From NCBI GenBank assembly GCA_964612675.1, contig CAZTDD010000132.1, positions 1-18,519 on the forward strand: 18,519 nt of DNA, given 5' to 3'. The notes beneath the pieces were generated by a model, which was not told the origin of the DNA, ran no database searches, and saw only the letters and a list, made by a program, of their open reading frames with translations. Position 1 is the first letter of the stretch, and each line of letters begins with the position of its first letter. The position numbers were made by a program, and so were the translations under genes. Positions 6,374 through 13,578 of this stretch are shown one piece after another. The DNA is from CAZTDD01 sp964612675 (GTDB lineage: Bacteria; Hinthialibacterota; Hinthialibacteria; Hinthialibacterales; JAKPRU01).

Positions 6374-8725
6374 TTACTGTCCTCCTGCCATAAGTCCTGA
6401 CCGTTGCGTCAGATAACTCATCAGGTTTTGCGATTCCGCCATCGCGACTTCCATCGCGGTGTATTTGCGGCGGAGTGTTTCTTCCAGTTTCTCGGATCGC
6501 TCCTGGAAACGCTTGATACTCTTCTGGAACTGTTCAATGCTATCGCCAAGACCGTCACTTCGCAACGCGATCAATCCCGTATTCGGTGCGGTGACAAAAT
6601 CCAATTGCTTGGTCATTTTGTCGCCCAGACCGACTTTCTCTGCGGTAAACAGATTGCGTATCGCATCGGGACTGTTGTTGAGGGCGTTTTGGAACTTGGC
6701 GCTGTCAAACGATAGTGTACCCGCCGCGGTCAACTCCAAGCCGAACTGGTTGGCTGTTGTAGTGCCCCCTTCGTAGACCTGCGATCCCGTCAGGGTGTCG
6801 CTGAAGATCCGCCCCGAAATTCCGAGATCCTCTGCGGTTGTACCGCTGCCAACCTCTTCAACTTGAAGAGCACCTGCACCGTGTTCATTCAGATCGACTA
6901 GATTGATTCCTGTTCCCGAGGAATTGACTTCGGCTCGCACGTTGATTGTGGGGTAATGAGTGATAAGGAAGAGGACATCATCGACGGTATCCGCCGACGA
7001 TAGATCGATTTCCGCTTCATTCCCCGCCCGATCCGTGATTTTGACGCTGCCGAGTTTTACACCGGCGCCATCGTTGAGCTCGCGGAGTTCCGCGCCGGGC
7101 ATGTTTGGAATACGGCTGCTGACAAGATCCGCGAGCATGGTCTCGATGGTTCGTACCGTGCTGTCCCCGAGGAGGAGGCCCGCTTCGCCCGTCGTGGGAT
7201 CGTAAAACGTCTGTTCGCCGATAAACGACCGAGCGTTGTTATACGACTTGACGAAATCCTCCACCACAGTCGTAACATTGCTGAGATCTTCGCTTATGCT
7301 GACGGTCACGGCGGACGTACTTTCTGAAATCAGTGCCAGCGAAACACCTTCGACGAGATCGTTGACCAGGTTTCTCGTTCGATTGACTGTTACACCGTTG
7401 TAAAGGAATTCGGCGTTTTCGCCTTCCTGGTCGAGATTGTTGAACGCAACATCGACGACCCCCAGGGTCTTCAAGATGTTGTTTGCGTCGTTGCTGAATG
7501 CCGGATTGCCGCTGTCGCTTCTGATGTTGAGACGCGACTCGCTGCCGACCGTTTTGATTTCTGCGGTTACGTCCGAGCCGGCCGCCCCCGCCGCTGTGTT
7601 GATCTTGTCGACGATTTCTTGGAGAGAATCGGTTGAGAGCTCGACGGTGACATCCACGTCGATACCGTCTCCGCCTGTAATTCGAAACTGTCCTCCGGGC
7701 GATGTGCTCAGTCCCAGGAGAGTACCCACTGCGGTGGTTGTGTTGGCGAAATCCTCGCTCTGGATTCCTTCAACGACTCCCAAACCTTGAAGAACGTCGT
7801 TCGGATCCTCGAACCGGGTGGGGATTCCCGTATCGCTCTGTATTTCGATGTGCCACTCGCCGCTGGCGTTTTCGACCGCTTCCGCCGAGATATTCGTCCC
7901 GGCTGCGGCATTATTGATTTTATCAATGATGTCCTGGACGGTGTCTCCCGCCGCGATGGCATTCGCCCCGTCGACGTTCACCGTGTATTGTCCGCCAGCG
8001 TCACGAATCGTGAACGATCCTGCGACACCGGGCACGTCAGTCAGGTTCGCGTATGCTCCTGAAATCGCCCCTCTTGAGCTCGCGTTCACCGTGTAGTCAT
8101 AGGAATAGAGAGACGAGTTGGTATCGACCAGAGTCAAGTCTTCCAGAAGACTTCCGGGACCCACATCGCGCATTTCTATGGTCCCGACTCCCGTTTCGAG
8201 TGCGGTCATTACCATTTTGACCTGACCGGGTGCGGTCTGGACGATTGTGGCGTTAACACCGGCTCCTGCATTGTTGATTTGGTTAGCGAGAGTCGTCAAT
8301 GTGTCGGTTGTACTGACCTCGATCGCCTGACCGTTCAGTATGAAATTGCCGGAGTATCCGAGTTCATCGCTTGCGCTTGAGAAGAAGTCGCTGGAGATCT
8401 GTTCCGCCTGAGCCAGGTTATTGACCTTTACCGAGAAACTGCCGGTTTGTGCCGCTTGGGTAGCGGTGGCTGTAACGACGGACGTGCTGCTGCTGCTTGC
8501 CTGCTTCTGCTCGAACAACGCCTTGTCGCTAAGCGTCTGCGTGTTCATGCGTACCGAAAGCAAATTCGCGCTCAGGTTCTGAAACGCAGCGAGTTTTTCT
8601 GCGTAGGTCTCGATGCGGCCTTCGAGTTGCTTGACCGGACCGCGTACCTGAGTATCGAGAATCGCATCGATAATTTCGGTTGTGTCGAAGCCAGAAGAGA
8701 GACCATCAATCGCAAGTGTTGACAT
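6374..8725 (-). CDS. fliD: Flagellar filament cap protein FliD (HAP2), enlarged
   Basis: FliD caps the flagellar filament and promotes flagellin folding at the tip. The N-terminus LAIDGLSSGFDTTEIIDAIL and the coiled-coil C-terminus (about residues 725-775, ending YLTQRSGLMAGGQ) form the D0/D1 stalk; the middle forms exposed head domains. At 783 residues it is larger than most FliD proteins. The extra length comes from flagellin/hook IN-type repeats at about 140-160 (DTLTTLANQINNAG), 260-282 (DTVQDIIDKINNAA) and 365-390 (DSLQEIVDKINTAA), with a weaker one at 580-600. The second and third repeats share longer units, each ending near LGVV (314-318, 420-424). The ATG has GAGGT upstream. The gene lies between a glycosyltransferase gene and fliS; the 150 bases upstream show no convincing flagellar promoter. 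Confidence 0.95.
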   Translation of the reverse strand: MSTLAIDGLSSGFDTTEIIDAILDTQVRGPVKQLEGRIETYAEKLAAFQNLSANLLSVRMNTQTLSDKALFEQKQASSSSTSVVTATATQAAQTGSFSVKVNNLAQAEQISSDFFSSASDELGYSGNFILNGQAIEVSTTDTLTTLANQINNAGAGVNATIVQTAPGQVKMVMTALETGVGTIEMRDVGPGSLLEDLTLVDTNSSLYSYDYTVNASSRGAISGAYANLTDVPGVAGSFTIRDAGGQYTVNVDGANAIAAGDTVQDIIDKINNAAAGTNISAEAVENASGEWHIEIQSDTGIPTRFEDPNDVLQGLGVVEGIQSEDFANTTTAVGTLLGLSTSPGGQFRITGGDGIDVDVTVELSTDSLQEIVDKINTAAGAAGSDVTAEIKTVGSESRLNIRSDSGNPAFSNDANNILKTLGVVDVAFNNLDQEGENAEFLYNGVTVNRTRNLVNDLVEGVSLALISESTSAVTVSISEDLSNVTTVVEDFVKSYNNARSFIGEQTFYDPTTGEAGLLLGDSTVRTIETMLADLVSSRIPNMPGAELRELNDGAGVKLGSVKITDRAGNEAEIDLSSADTVDDVLFLITHYPTINVRAEVNSSGTGINLVDLNEHGAGALQVEEVGSGTTAEDLGISGRIFSDTLTGSQVYEGGTTTANQFGLELTAAGTLSFDSAKFQNALNNSPDAIRNLFTAEKVGLGDKMTKQLDFVTAPNTGLIALRSDGLGDSIEQFQKSIKRFQERSEKLEETLRRKYTAMEVAMAESQNLMSYLTQRSGLMAGGQ

Positions 8726-8875
8726 TTTCTGTTACCTCATATCCCGTTTCAGCCACACAACATTGCAAGTCAAATCGGATTTGGCACTGACATAAATATC
8801 GACATCCCACAGCGGAAGTTGAGTGGCGAATCTGTTTTTTTTGAACAGAAGGCAATCTGATCCGCTGTTTGATCT

Positions 8876-10687
8876 TTATAGCAAAGATCGTGCTCGTTTG
8901 AGAAAATCTCGTGAGCGATGTCGATAAGTGTAGTTTTCGAGGACCCTTCTTTGACCTTGCGCCGCGATTTCCCGACGCCGGTCATCGTGAGAAAGGTAGA
9001 ATTCGATCTTCTCTCGAAGTTCATCGGGAGATCGAAAAGTCTCTAATTCCTCCCCAACGGCAAATTCTTCCTCCAAGCAGGGGCGATATTCTGTCAGCAG
9101 GAAACCGCCACACGCAAGGATGTCATAGACGCGAACAGTGGGAGCATCCATACATTGAACATGAAATATATTTAGATTAATCAAGGAGTTCGAGTAGATC
9201 CACGGGGTCTCCTTCCAGTAGGCCGGCGCGTGCCCGGTGTAGGCATCCGGGAACGTTCCCGGAATGTCGGTGCTCGCCCAACCAGGGTCTCCGTAAATCC
9301 GGAGTCCATAGGGCTCCGCTATCCTCAGATAGTCCAGTCGCAGCAACATCGAGGAATACTCTTCGAGGAGCCGAAGCAATGATGCGCGGGAGAGTTGAGG
9401 GCTGCGCAACGGAAGAGACTCGAGTTCGGAGTGGAGCCGGACGGGGTCTCTTCCCCGCCACTCGGAAATCAGCCTTTCGATAATTCCTCGCAAGGGTTTG
9501 AGTACAGATCCCATCGCGAATGCGAATTCCTGCATACGTTGAAGTCCGCTTGAGCCAACGAAGGAGATCGTGGGCGCGGTCGCCCCCGCGAGCCAAGCCT
9601 GCGGCGGGCCGTCGGCAAAGCTCGTTGCGGTTCGAAGCGTCTCGACCGGAACATCGGTCATGGGACGCAGTCGTTCCGCGTGGTGAGGGTCGAACGTGAG
9701 TAGGAGGTCCGCAAGGGCAAGATAATCCGGAGACAAATCGAATCGCTGTGGATTATCATAGAACCACACGATTCTCTTGACCCCGGCCTCGCCCATGGCC
9801 TTCAATTCTTCGGGTTCAAAACCGCTTAGATTGAATCCCGTGACAATATCGGGGATATATCCGCACGATTCCTGCCAAGATGATTCACTGGACACGAATT
9901 CAGCCAGCGGCTTGCTTCGCCGCAGGATCTCCACCTCCGAGCCGTTCCACTCAAGTCCGTCCTGAAACCCTTGCAAAAAATCGTCGAACGAGCGACTGTA
10001 CAAGACGACTCGCTCGCCCGTCCGGCTTTGTTCGGGTGCTTTCTCATTTCCCAGGATTCGGAGTTTCTGTTCAGAGGATGACGCGATGGCTTTGGTCTTG
10101 TCAACGAACTCGCAAAAGAGGTGATTGGCGGTCTCATCCATCCTGCTGCCCGGGATCACATCCAGGCCGGAGCGGTAAATCGAGGGATACTGCTCGAGGA
10201 TGTTCAACGCTTGGCCGTTTGCCTCCTCTCCGCAAACGATGAAAACGTTCCGGCTTCTCAGTAATCTCGACCAATCCACGTTCAATAGAGATTCCCAGAA
10301 AACCTCCCAGCGGTCTTCGTGAATCAACATCCGGCAACGGCTCGCTTCCTGCTGAAACCTCCCGATGAGTTCTAACGGTATATACCCGAGCCCGGATCGG
10401 TAGACCACGATGAGTCGGTGTTCCATCAAGTGGATTGTCTTGACGTAGTCTCTCGCCTGGGTGACCGGATCGTTCGGATCGTGCAGGAAGACGCCGGAGC
10501 GTGCGTCGCGACATGTGGGAAAGCCGGTTTTAGAAGGAAGGGAGAGGAAGCGAGAGGATTGCTTGCGATTGCGAAGTCCTTTTCGGGCCTCCCACAGAGC
10601 GGTCGCGATGGGCTCAAAGCGGTCTGTCAGTAGCGCGAGATTGCGCTTTGCGATTTGATCAATGGGAGGAGGCGTTGGATCCGGCAT
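8876..10687 (-). CDS. Two-part glycosyltransferase: Maf-like N-terminal region, CgeB-like C-terminal half
   Basis: A 603-residue cytoplasmic protein. Residues 12-160 resemble the start of Maf/DUF115 flagellin glycosyltransferases: NLALLTDRFEPIATAL, then GFPTCRD...GVFLHDPNDPVTQARDYV, then the Rossmann-like LIVVYRSGLGYIPLELI at 92-108 and MLIHEDRWEVFW. Residues about 225-600 resemble CgeB/Glyco_trans_1_2 glycosyltransferases: IVWFYDNPQRF (306-316), SFVGSSG (375-381), LRIYGDPGW (462-470), the donor-site-like NLNIFHV...VRVYDILACGGFLLTEY (505-533), and a terminal NYTYRHRSRDFL. The ATG has GGGGAA 8 bases upstream. It is upstream of fliD on the same strand, so flagellin or cap modification is the likely job. 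The acceptor and sugar are unknown. A paralogue of the same build lies at 13579-15486. Confidence 0.8.
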   Translation of the reverse strand: MPDPTPPPIDQIAKRNLALLTDRFEPIATALWEARKGLRNRKQSSRFLSLPSKTGFPTCRDARSGVFLHDPNDPVTQARDYVKTIHLMEHRLIVVYRSGLGYIPLELIGRFQQEASRCRMLIHEDRWEVFWESLLNVDWSRLLRSRNVFIVCGEEANGQALNILEQYPSIYRSGLDVIPGSRMDETANHLFCEFVDKTKAIASSSEQKLRILGNEKAPEQSRTGERVVLYSRSFDDFLQGFQDGLEWNGSEVEILRRSKPLAEFVSSESSWQESCGYIPDIVTGFNLSGFEPEELKAMGEAGVKRIVWFYDNPQRFDLSPDYLALADLLLTFDPHHAERLRPMTDVPVETLRTATSFADGPPQAWLAGATAPTISFVGSSGLQRMQEFAFAMGSVLKPLRGIIERLISEWRGRDPVRLHSELESLPLRSPQLSRASLLRLLEEYSSMLLRLDYLRIAEPYGLRIYGDPGWASTDIPGTFPDAYTGHAPAYWKETPWIYSNSLINLNIFHVQCMDAPTVRVYDILACGGFLLTEYRPCLEEEFAVGEELETFRSPDELREKIEFYLSHDDRRREIAAQGQRRVLENYTYRHRSRDFLKRARSLL

Positions 10688-10905
10688 AAAAACGTTCCCC
10701 GGTCACGTTTGCTTGAGCGCTTTCGACACAAGTTACGTCTGCCTTCCGTTCAGTGTGAACCGCCGACAGGGTACCACTCGATCGAGGGCAAAAAACATTC
10801 TCGATATGCAGAAGAAACGTAGACGTTCGTGGGGTTCCGATTAAGCAGGATGAACGCGTACCTGAGAGATTCCCGTCGCACGCGAATGTTACGGTTGGGA
10901 GCCAT

Positions 10906-11292
10906 TCAATACGTACGAATTCGAATATTTGGTTTTTTGTCCAGACCGACTTCCTTGAGGACACGCGTCAGATCCTGACTGCTATTTGAAGGAATGCCGA
11001 TATATAGCGGAATGATCTTATGTGTCTTCTGGGAGATTCGCGTCGCAAGATCCTTGATGGACTGTCGGCTGGCTCCTGTCTCGATATCATTCCCGCCCAT
11101 TCGCACAATGCCGACAACCGCTTGCCCATTGGGCATCATCGCGATCACGTCCGGCTTGTAGCGGCCGATCTTATACGGTTCCGTATATCCATCCAGGCTG
11201 GCATGAGTAACCTTGGCGCCTTCCTTCGTGAGCTCTCCCACCAGGCTTTTCAGAATACTCCGCCGTTTCAGATCCCCTGCACCTTGCGCCAT
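10906..11292 (-). CDS. PD-(D/E)XK nuclease-like protein lacking the E-x-K motif
   Basis: A 128-residue protein of unknown function. Its order of elements matches small PD-(D/E)XK-fold proteins: an N-terminal helix (1-25), a strand, a G-Y-x-x-P-Y turn (35-40), GRYKPDVIA with Asp48, then AVVGIVRMGGNDIETG, an amphipathic helix (about 75-92) and the strand IIPLYIGIP. In active members the second strand carries Glu-x-Lys (for example GEVK); here it is G-I62-V-R64, so the catalytic Glu and Lys are absent and nuclease activity is doubtful. The start is secured by AGGAGG 8 bases before the ATG at 11292. It is co-oriented with the zinc-ribbon gene upstream and the glycosyltransferase gene downstream, with gaps of over 200 bases on each side. 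The fold assignment is inference from pattern. Confidence 0.6.
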   Translation of the reverse strand: MAQGAGDLKRRSILKSLVGELTKEGAKVTHASLDGYTEPYKIGRYKPDVIAMMPNGQAVVGIVRMGGNDIETGASRQSIKDLATRISQKTHKIIPLYIGIPSNSSQDLTRVLKEVGLDKKPNIRIRTY

Positions 11293-11612
11293 CGCGCGAT
11301 CCTCCTACTTCTCAAACTCGTCGTCCGGCCACACCTTCCTCTGAAACTAGCGGCGGTGCAGCCTTCGCACTCCCGTTTCCTGTCAAAAATCCATTTGGAT
11401 ATTGCTTTCTGAAGAATCCTCAAGCGACGAGAGCCGATGAGAGCCGATGAGAACTTCAGAATGTAACCTTCCCGCCAAGCGGATGTCTTTTCGACAACGG
11501 TCCTATCTTCAGCAATGTAACACAATTACCGCAAGGGATTCAACCCATGTGCTTCAATATCTTACTCTTGGCGCAGTCGATACCGAAGCCGTCGGAAAGA
11601 CGGAGGAAAGGT
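11293..11612. other. Intergenic stretch without a gene, with a candidate promoter
   Basis: This 320-base gap holds no gene I can support. CCGTC/GACGG (11589-11593 with 11599-11603) forms a 5-bp hairpin just past the zinc-ribbon stop without a T-run, so it is at best a weak terminator. A 10-base unit, GAGCCGATGA, is repeated once in tandem at 11431-11450. TTCTGAAG (11407-11414) and CTTCAGAA (11454-11461) are perfect inverted repeats, 39 bases apart. Confidence 0.5.
11515..11543 (-). promoter_or_regulatory. Candidate promoter for the nuclease-like gene
   Basis: On the minus strand TTGAAT (11538-11543) and TTACAT (11515-11520) are 17 bases apart. The match to the sigma-70 consensus is moderate and the implied leader is over 200 bases, so confidence is low. 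Confidence 0.25.
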
Positions 11613-12071
11613 CTATTCGCTGCCACGTCGGTTGATTGTGGCCATGCGATGTACAGAACGCTTCTCAATCTGTGGCTTATCCGTCATGGGCAACGCCAAG
11701 TCGCTTTTGTTCCGAGACGCTTCCTTTTGTTCGTCCAGTTTTTTGCGCATCGCCGGGTTTGGATAGTAACCGTGTTCCTGAAGCTGATCGGAAACGGGAG
11801 GAGGAACGCGCACGGACTTAACCTCATTCGCCTCCAACCATCCCTTGCGAATCCAACTCTTCAAAAACATGTGTGAGGCATTGACCCCCCCAACCGGCTC
11901 CAGGTCTCGAATGACCGTTCCTGCAGGACAGTAATCCGATCCGTAACAGTGAACGAAGCCATAGACTGCCATCAGAACATCCAGTTCCTTCTCGTGGCAG
12001 GCGGGGCAGGTCAGATCGAGGTCGTCGATTTGCTGGGCTCTACCACACAAATAACACTTCTTCGTCGGCAT
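11613..12071 (-). CDS. Zinc-ribbon protein resembling flagellar regulator YvyF
   Basis: A 152-residue protein beginning with a four-cysteine zinc ribbon: Cys6-x2-Cys9 and Cys22-x2-Cys25. Residues 31-82 (VLMAVYGFVHCYG to FLKSWIRKGWLE) read like a winged-helix or helix-turn-helix segment. The order zinc ribbon, then an acidic helix ending in VYxF, then a helix-turn-helix with a terminal IRKGWL is that of YvyF-type flagellar operon proteins (TIGR03826), small regulators found beside flagellar genes. Two more cysteines (42 and 48) lie between. The C-terminal 65 residues are basic, rich in Lys/Arg/Glu and probably disordered. The ATG at 12071 has only a weak ribosome binding site. The YvyF resemblance is by pattern, not by search; a role in flagellar gene control is inferred from context. 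Confidence 0.6.
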   Translation of the reverse strand: MPTKKCYLCGRAQQIDDLDLTCPACHEKELDVLMAVYGFVHCYGSDYCPAGTVIRDLEPVGGVNASHMFLKSWIRKGWLEANEVKSVRVPPPVSDQLQEHGYYPNPAMRKKLDEQKEASRNKSDLALPMTDKPQIEKRSVHRMATINRRGSE

Positions 12072-12446
12072 GAGATCTGTCCAGACGATTCTGCAAGAGT
12101 TGATTCGGAAAGCGTGTTCTCACCCTCTACGATAACTCACAGAAGGGAATGAGTCCATCCCGCGAGAGAACAGCTGTGCCCCTTCTTCCCACAGAGTGCC
12201 TCCCTGTCGAGCAGTTGTCAACGCCGTACTTGATGAAATCTGGATCAGTGTTTCGATGGTGTGTCACGTAGGCCGGCGGAAGACCAACGACCTCCAGGGA
12301 TCACGGTCCTTCTCAGGCAACGTAAGGCGAGGATTGCCCGGCTCCCGAATGGTAAGAAACAGCGATGGTTTTGGGACACGCCGGCGACGAGTAATCCAAC
12401 ACAGAATATATCGTAAGAACCGCATTGGTTTGAGCTCCATTTCGGA
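12072..12446. other. 375-base gap between the sigma factor and zinc-ribbon genes
   Basis: I see no convincing gene here. Its main content is a minus-strand TTGACA at 12216-12221. No terminator follows the sigma factor stop codon, so read-through into the zinc-ribbon gene is possible. Confidence 0.4.
12193..12221 (-). promoter_or_regulatory. Candidate promoter for the zinc-ribbon gene
   Basis: A perfect -35 hexamer TTGACA (12216-12221, minus strand) is followed after 17 bases by CACTCT (12193-12198), a poor -10. It could instead be read by a sigma factor with different -10 preference. The implied leader is about 115 bases. Confidence 0.3.
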
Positions 12447-13271
12447 TCACGCTAATAAACCTTCGATTTGCATACGCACACGCGGCCGACGCAGTTTCTC
12501 GAGGGCTTGCGCCTCGATTCGCCGGACTCCCTCTGCCGACAATCCGAGTTTCTGCCCGATTTGGCGGAGGCTGTGTGTGTCGCCATTGGGGAAGAGGCCG
12601 AACCGCCACGCTAGTACTTCTTTCTCGCGTCCGTTGAGTACCTGCATGGCGCGCCGCAGCCGATTCCGCATCTCTTTGGAGGAGAGACGATCCGATGCTG
12701 ACACAGACCGGTCGTCGGTTAATGTACGCTCGAGTCCGGGCTGGTCGTCGTCCTGGTTATAAAACGAACAAAATGAGGGCGCTAGCTCCTGGACTTCTTG
12801 AACACGCCGTTCGGGAATCCTGAGGTGATCCGCTATCTCTTCATTCGTGGGTTTTCGCCCGTTTTGCATTTCAAATGTTGTTTCAAAAGACCGAATTTTG
12901 CGCAACGTATCCAGCTTATTGATCGGCAAATTCACGGTCCGCGAGCGTTGTTCGATCGATCGCTGGATGTACAATCGGATCCACCAGGACGCATAAGTGA
13001 TCAACCGGCATCCCTTATTCGGATCGAATTTTTCGAGCGCTTCGATTAGACCGAGATTGCCCTCTTGAATCAGGTCTTCCAAACTCATGCCTTGACTTTT
13101 GTACTGGAGGGCGGTCTTCACGACGAACCGCATGTTTGCTTCGATCAGTCTGCGCCGGGCTTCTTCGTTACCCCGTCGGAACTTGCGAACGAGCTTTCTC
13201 TCCTCTTCGACCGTTAAAGGAGTATCATCGCTAACATGGGCTGCGCTATCTGTGACTCTGGCGGATTTCAT
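12447..13271 (-). CDS. Alternative sigma-70 family factor (group 2/3)
   Basis: A 274-residue RNA polymerase sigma subunit. Region 2 spans about residues 34-112: ARRRLIEANMRFVV, then GMSLEDLIQEGNLGLIEALEKFDP (61-84) for core binding, then LITYASWWIRLYIQRSIEQRSRTVNLP (90-116) for -10 melting. Region 3 spans about 117-165. Region 4 spans about 203-266, with ALNGREKEVL-type region 4.1 and helix-turn-helix SLRQIGQKLGLSAEGVRRIEAQALEKL. There is no long region 1.1, so it is not the housekeeping RpoD. Residues that usually read promoters differ: the -10 positions equivalent to Gln437/Thr440 of E. coli sigma-70 are Leu and Gln, and the TRERVRQIE-type recognition helix reads SAEGVRRIE. The ATG has GAGGG about 8 bases upstream. 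It heads a co-oriented series leading to fliD-fliS and is divergent from a glycosyltransferase gene. It is not FliA-like in sequence. The regulon is unknown. Confidence 0.9.
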   Translation of the reverse strand: MKSARVTDSAAHVSDDTPLTVEEERKLVRKFRRGNEEARRRLIEANMRFVVKTALQYKSQGMSLEDLIQEGNLGLIEALEKFDPNKGCRLITYASWWIRLYIQRSIEQRSRTVNLPINKLDTLRKIRSFETTFEMQNGRKPTNEEIADHLRIPERRVQEVQELAPSFCSFYNQDDDQPGLERTLTDDRSVSASDRLSSKEMRNRLRRAMQVLNGREKEVLAWRFGLFPNGDTHSLRQIGQKLGLSAEGVRRIEAQALEKLRRPRVRMQIEGLLA

Positions 13272-13331
13272 GATCTAGCCCTCTTGCCATAGAACTTACG
13301 CCCATATATGGTCGCAACGGCCGTTCCAATC

Positions 13332-13351
13332 CTTTACCTGGAGAAGTAAAG
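13332..13351. repeat. Hairpin in the leader of the sigma factor gene
   Basis: CTTTAC (13332-13337) and GTAAAG (13346-13351) form a perfect 6-bp stem with an 8-base loop, between the candidate promoter and the sigma start codon. It could affect leader structure or bind a regulator; nothing shows which. Confidence 0.35.
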
Positions 13352-13371
13352 AATTGTATCGGAGCGCCAGA

Positions 13372-13400
13372 ATTATATTAAGTTCTTTATTTTCAGTATA
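13372..13400 (-). promoter_or_regulatory. Candidate promoter of the sigma factor gene
   Basis: On the minus strand a perfect TATAAT (13372-13377) lies 17 bases downstream of TATACT (13395-13400). The surroundings are strongly AT-rich. The leader would be close to 95 bases and include the 13332-13351 hairpin. The poor -35 suggests activator dependence or a different sigma factor. Confidence 0.4.
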
Positions 13401-13498
13401 TTATCTTCGTAGATGTGCTGCGATTCTGAGAAAGAATCAAGATAAACCCGGGTTTTCATCCATCCCATTTCTTGTTCAAATACAAAATGACGTCCAAG

Positions 13499-13543
13499 GT
13501 GCGCAGAATAGTTCGCACTTCAGCTGTGCGGAATAGTTCGCAC
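13499..13543. repeat. Two tandem hairpin repeats upstream of the second glycosyltransferase gene
   Basis: GTGCG...CGCAC stems occur twice, at 13499-13518 (10-base loop) and 13526-13543 (8-base loop). Both loops end in GAATAGTT, so the units are direct as well as inverted repeats. They lie 36 bases before the plus-strand start codon in a 307-base divergent gap with no gene. They could be an operator or a dispersed palindromic repeat. Confidence 0.6.
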
Positions 13544-13578
13544 CTGAGGCTATGTGAGAACGAAGGTCGTTACGCGAA

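Noticed and set aside
8831..8849. TCTGTT/AACAGA hairpin with T-run between the glycosyltransferase gene and fliD
   Set aside because: Only 6 AT-rich base pairs with the T-run in the loop, so not a credible terminator or proven operator.
8726..8875. Search for a FliA (sigma-28) or sigma-54 promoter before fliD
   Set aside because: No TAAA/GCCGATAA pair or TGGCAC-N5-TTGC with correct spacing was found; TGGCAC at 8773-8785 is on the other strand and lacks the second box.
10777..10786. CTCGATCGAG palindrome in the gap before the first glycosyltransferase gene
   Set aside because: A 10-base palindrome without loop or repeat copies is expected by chance at this scale.
11268..11525. 85-codon minus-strand frame overlapping the start of the nuclease-like gene
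   Set aside because: Arg-rich translation without structure, and it overlaps a gene start that has an excellent ribosome binding site.
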